Positions 39,801 through 42,023 of a DNA stretch of 42,023 bases are shown in pieces. The stretch is from NCBI GenBank assembly GCA_020723345.1, contig DYJA01000059.1, forward strand, positions 1 to 42,023, read 5' to 3'. The translations under genes and the position numbers were made by a program. This stretch comes from Candidatus Aquidulcis sp. (GTDB taxonomy: Bacteria > Chloroflexota > Anaerolineae > UBA4142). Each line of letters starts with the position of its first letter. The stretch's first letter is position 1. The notes beneath the pieces were generated by a model, which was not told the origin of the DNA, searched no databases, and worked only from the letters and a program-made list of their open reading frames with translations.

Positions 39801-40645
39801 GAAAAGGTTGGACCGAAACTTGGAACGGGCCACGGTTTCGGCGTGACGAGTCCGCCGCCCGCCTGCTGGATGTACCCGCCCAGCAAATTGATCATCGGCG
39901 CGAGTTCGAACGAATGCCACCTGCCATCGCCCCATTGGAAAATGGTCGCGCCGAGAACGTACGGGTCTTGCATCAGCGCGGCGTCGTACTGCTTGAGAAT
40001 TTCGAGGTACTGCTGCTGCGTAACTTTGCCGACGTAACCGCCGGTCGCCGGATCGCCGTTATCATCCCAGCCACATTCGGTGATGATGATCGGTTTGCGC
40101 GCGCTCGCCGGAAGCGCGCGTTCAAAATCGCGATAGTGCCGCCAATCAACCTGCGCGCCATTCTGCTTGTAATATTCGTGGAACGAGTGCAAGTCAACCG
40201 TGGTCGCGGCGTCGATGAGATGCGGCAACACAATCGGCAACTTGTCCGGCGTCGGATTGCCGGTCGACCAAGAGAATCCGACGACGAGTTCGCCTTCGTT
40301 GTGTAATAATTGCGCGTATCGAACAATCCACGCATTGAGCGCGCGCGCGTCGTCGGCGTTTTCGAGAATCGGCTCGTTGATGCCCTCCCACAAAATGCCG
40401 CGCCCGCGCAGTTTGTTGAACGTGTCGCGCATTTCGTCGAAAAAAAGATCGGCGGACTCGTGATAATCGCGATCGCTGTAATGGCGATAGACGATCAGCG
40501 TGTTCGGGCAGCGCCGCCGAATCTCATCGATGTTCATCTCGGACGACTGATTGTAAATCTTGACGATGCTCGGCTGGATTTGTTCCAGCGCGTCGAACGC
40601 GTTGTTCGGATAACTGTTCAGGTGGACGGACAATTTGGATGCCAT
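36872..40645 (-). CDS. Large modular protein with two glycoside-hydrolase-like barrels and Ig-like repeats
   Basis: 1,257 residues from ATG 40645 (CTGGAGGAGATC upstream). Order: barrel 1 (1-275) with IGWEGINEP-like ILWEGINEPI (Glu91) and IITECGW (Glu190); Ig-like domain (about 278-350); two near-identical modules (about 353-488 and 492-629) sharing GPNPGFVYEEGDTF, HPYRWGLGAPLA and ATITGAIRLK; Ig-like domain (633-705); barrel 2 (about 715-1040) with VQIYNEPGDD (Glu824) and MGGEGGW (Glu947); Ig-like domain (1045-1120); a C-terminal beta domain with GVKILVDWKD. The NEP and second Glu pairs suggest clan GH-A-type retaining hydrolases. No signal peptide or anchor is visible, so location is puzzling. 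Ig-like copies share SPAQTTTYxL. Confidence 0.85.
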   Translation of the reverse strand: MASKLSVHLNSYPNNAFDALEQIQPSIVKIYNQSSEMNIDEIRRRCPNTLIVYRHYSDRDYHESADLFFDEMRDTFNKLRGRGILWEGINEPILENADDARALNAWIVRYAQLLHNEGELVVGFSWSTGNPTPDKLPIVLPHLIDAATTVDLHSFHEYYKQNGAQVDWRHYRDFERALPASARKPIIITECGWDDNGDPATGGYVGKVTQQQYLEILKQYDAALMQDPYVLGATIFQWGDGRWHSFELAPMINLLGGYIQQAGGGLVTPKPWPVPSFGPTFSVAPQTITAGQSATLSWSAPNARDVLLDGQRVDASGTKTVAPAQTTTYTLKIAFNDNTTQTLTTALTVTPAGAVQIKNVSFSPTTLRSGDLLNVSITVVNGTAETLQTQGPNPGFVYEEGDTFKSRGFAEVRNAFRVGIETDAGGALDHPYRWGLGAPLAPGQSATITGAIRLKSGRALKYWAGLVREQIAWVQDRQGEQTIAVTGGLSGIVEITNVSLTPPTVNKGDVLNVSITVKNGTADTLSTQGPNPGFVYEEGDTFRSRGFAETNGSYRVGVDFDGRGLLTVDHPYRWGLGAPLASGQSATITGAIRLKTARAINYWAGLVREKIAWIQDRQGAQKITVTSTPAPTIAFTATPMVIAPNQSSKLDWNVTGASSVKLDGQTVTAQGSRVVTPAQTTTYALRVTLSDNSTRDATATVTVSTQPQPTRPPTVTITPENVARLKTYPRPANDNGRGLHFDIDLRDSTIALVVPRLLSIGCTWTMIYAQDENQAKRAAKGCWDAGIMPVVRIGKKVDEPFDPVVYVTKMKEIGAPPYVQIYNEPGDDREWKKWPGNDKWAGIFGARWAQAAIAVYDAGGYPGLQILGREEFVTAVDSVAAQGRTDIWQRAFFSLHNYGANHPPNYPYDALTNKTIFEDDVAVLVFLLYAAWMKEKIGFVLPFMGGEGGWQFGAHEDQRYPKVEPPLHARYHAEMYDWFRTRVISNGEPLPDYLFSVAPWIAGGWGGDDWWGGPLGDKTETINAVRALPAFTRKFSWDGGELPVPTYAFTATPNALTAGQSATLQWSVTNATQVTLNGEAVALIGTRAVSPAQTTTYVLHIVFADGTTKDLSATVTVSESGGTPALQWDARLDALGVKLARATDAHAWRLTAAVYQDETQSNGNHNIYYTFLKADGTPAAGVKILVDWKDRPPQDDPAYVTTDANGEANCPLWAILHPELQDGPYFTKTVNEPSDVVSGMGLPVNRHVNFLLTYKWV

Positions 40646-40661
40646 GATCTCCTCCAGGTTA

Positions 40662-40681
40662 GACAAATTTGTAAATTTGTC
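40662..40681. repeat. GACAAATTT hairpin between the two minus-strand genes
   Basis: GACAAATTT (40662-40670) pairs with AAATTTGTC (40673-40681), 9 bp. It lies between the GH-like gene's ribosome site and the peptidase stop codon, and is related to the hairpin at 36851. Confidence 0.7.
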
Positions 40682-41890
40682 CTACTCGAATTTGCCCAGT
40701 CGTTCTATTTGTTGTTTCCCGACCGTCTCGTCAAATTCATTCTTGATGCGCGCCATCAGTTCCGGATCGCTCAACAAATCAATCGTCGTCAAAGCCATGC
40801 CCTTTGCCGCATAGATCATTCCTGCATGCCCCATCGGCGAGACGGCGGCATCGCGAAACTGGATCGTGTGTCCGCCGATGCCATCGCCGACAATTTTGAT
40901 GTACGCGTGAATCGCCGGAACGACGTGGCTGACATTGCCCATATCCGTCGAGCCACCGCGTTCGAACGGACGCGGCGGCTCGACGCGCACGCCGATGGAT
41001 TCCCAGTTTTGCGTGAACGCCTCCGCGAGCGCCATATTCGGAATCAATTCCGCGTAACTGGGATTGGTCCAGAACTTGACGGTCGCGCCCGTCGCCGCCG
41101 CGCCGGCTTCGGCGCATTGAATCACGCGACGCAACACCTCTTGCGCGTACGCCTGCTTCGCCGCGCGCACGCTGAATTGCGCCGCCGCGTAATCGGGAAT
41201 GATGTTCGCCGCCGTGCCGCCGCTCGTGATGATGCCGTGAACGCGCGCGTCGGAACGCAAGTGCAAACGCAGCGCGTTGACATTGTTGAACGTGAGAATG
41301 ACCGCCTCGAGCGCGTTGATGCCGTCTTCCGGCGCCGCCGCCGCGTGCGACGCGCGTCCGCTAAATTCGAGAAAGAGACGCGTCGACGCGAGCGAACCGC
41401 GCACGACGAGCGTGCGTCCGGAAGGATGGACGATCATCGCAACATCCACATCGTTGAAAATACCTTTGTCGACAAGAATGACCTTGCCGCCGCCGCCTTC
41501 TTCCGCCGGAGTTCCGATTGCGACGACGCGTCCCGGCAATTCCGCGAGCACGTTTTTCACTGCGAGCGCCGCGCCGATGGCGGCGGTGCCCATGATGTTG
41601 TGACCGCACGCGTGCCCCAGTTCCGGCAGCGCGTCGTACTCCGCGAGCAACGCGACGGTGGGACCAACGCCGTTGCCGTACGCTTCGGCGCGGAACGCGG
41701 TCTCCAATCCGCCGACGCCGCGCGTCACCGCAAAACCCGCGCGTGCCAACTGATCGCACAACAACGCGGACGCTTGAAATTCCTGAAACGCAATTTCGGG
41801 ATTCGTGTGAATCGTCGTACTGATATTAATGAGCGCGTCGCGCTGCGCGTCAATCGCCGCGAGCGCGCGATCTTTCAAATTTCGATTCAT
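40682..41890 (-). CDS. M20D-family amidohydrolase/peptidase
   Basis: 402 residues from ATG 41890 (AACAAGG just upstream; a longer start at 41953 is less likely). It matches the amidohydrolase branch of M20D (AbgB/IAA-amino-acid hydrolase-like): His28 in TIHTNPEIAFQE, metal-binding LGHACGHNIMG (His93, Cys95, His97), and catalytic TPAEEGGGGK (Glu130/Glu131). The GRASHAAAAPEDGINALEAV segment belongs to the small dimerisation domain. It should cleave an N-acyl amino acid or dipeptide-like amide in the cytoplasm. The stop is 36 bases before the GH-like start on the same strand, so the two may be one unit. Confidence 0.9.
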   Translation of the reverse strand: MNRNLKDRALAAIDAQRDALINISTTIHTNPEIAFQEFQASALLCDQLARAGFAVTRGVGGLETAFRAEAYGNGVGPTVALLAEYDALPELGHACGHNIMGTAAIGAALAVKNVLAELPGRVVAIGTPAEEGGGGKVILVDKGIFNDVDVAMIVHPSGRTLVVRGSLASTRLFLEFSGRASHAAAAPEDGINALEAVILTFNNVNALRLHLRSDARVHGIITSGGTAANIIPDYAAAQFSVRAAKQAYAQEVLRRVIQCAEAGAAATGATVKFWTNPSYAELIPNMALAEAFTQNWESIGVRVEPPRPFERGGSTDMGNVSHVVPAIHAYIKIVGDGIGGHTIQFRDAAVSPMGHAGMIYAAKGMALTTIDLLSDPELMARIKNEFDETVGKQQIERLGKFE

Positions 41891-41939
41891 CCTTGTTCTG
41901 GTTTCTAGCCGCCTGACACTTTGACTTGAGTTCAATTTT

Positions 41940-42023
41940 GGACACTGATTCACACTGATTCACACAGGTTTTGTTACTACTCAGCCGGTAGCCGGTTGAG
42001 TTGAGTTCGTGGCAGGGACAAAC
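41940..42023. repeat. GGACACTGATTCAC direct repeats and featureless window end
   Basis: GACACTGATTCACACTGATT (41941-41960) repeats a CACTGATT unit and resembles the family at 35554. After that AGCCGGTAGCCGGTTGAGTT (41981-42000) has a short duplicated GCCGGT. I see no gene in the last 60 bases. Confidence 0.45.

Noticed and set aside
36905-40306. 1,133-codon plus-strand open frame opposite the GH-like gene
   Set aside because: Arg/Ala-rich composition with no domain, opposite a gene with clear motifs and a ribosome site. It is a high-GC shadow frame.
36872-40645. Prophage tail-fibre interpretation of the signal-less GH-like protein
   Set aside because: No phage structural, integrase or lysis genes are near; kept only as a possibility in the findings.
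40310-41908. 532-codon plus-strand frame opposite the M20D peptidase
   Set aside because: Same shadow pattern (Arg/Asp-rich, no motif); the minus strand carries the intact metal site.

Overview
The window looks like a chromosomal segment of an uncultured Chloroflexota (Anaerolineae-like) bacterium. This rests on the GC- and CGCG-rich coding style, lipoproteins with long Thr/Pro/Ala linkers behind the lipobox, several CUT1 sugar importers encoded without ATPases, and families of short hairpin or tandem repeats between genes. The taxonomy is inference; there is no rRNA or other marker gene here. I saw no tRNA, rRNA, CRISPR array or insertion sequence.
Layout. 1-7.2 kb: a truncated lipoprotein and a nitrilase-fold protein lacking its catalytic Cys (minus strand); a coiled-coil membrane protein with a cold-shock-like partner; lysA overlapping a peptide-type binding lipoprotein; another lipoprotein. 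7.2-10.6 kb, minus strand: lipB, a peroxiredoxin whose peroxidatic Cys codon is TGA (probable selenoprotein), and a methionine-synthase pair resembling the C- and N-terminal halves of MetE. 10.7-14.3 kb: first CUT1 sugar importer. 14.5-15.1 kb: two small accessory genes, the first broken by a one-base slip in an A run. 15.1-17.9 kb: a DUF255/YyaL-type thioredoxin-domain protein divergent from an intact nitrilase. 17.9-21.5 kb: a defence-like island with a UPF0175/PIN toxin-antitoxin pair, a small possible nuclease and a large adenine methyltransferase. 21.6-23.0 kb: an M20 dipeptidase.
23.0-36.1 kb is one long plus-strand carbohydrate cluster: an apparently autoregulated LacI repressor, a DapA-superfamily aldolase, a second CUT1 importer, a 2-hydroxyacid dehydrogenase, a UroD-superfamily protein apparently starting at AUA, a third CUT1 importer with a Tat lipoprotein, a fucose-isomerase-like enzyme and a FucU/RbsD mutarotase. 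Together they suggest uptake and breakdown of a deoxy-sugar or sugar acid; the substrate cannot be read from sequence. The end holds a MazEF-like pair (plus), a 1,257-residue protein with two glycoside-hydrolase-like barrels and Ig-like modules but no signal peptide (minus), and an M20D amidohydrolase (minus).
The most notable items are the UGA-containing peroxiredoxin (8016-8504), the Cys-less nitrilase (595-1422), the nuclease/methylase island (17.9-21.5 kb), the double-barrel hydrolase (36872-40645), the A-run frameshift (14511-14830), the AUA start (29384), a chain of coupled mini-ORFs before the first sugar-binding protein (12932-13017), and repeats that have entered coding sequence (in lysA and the DUF255 gene). 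Eight of the nine promoters with both boxes that I list at moderate or higher confidence have consensus-like hexamers 17 bp apart; one minus-strand example has a poorer -35.
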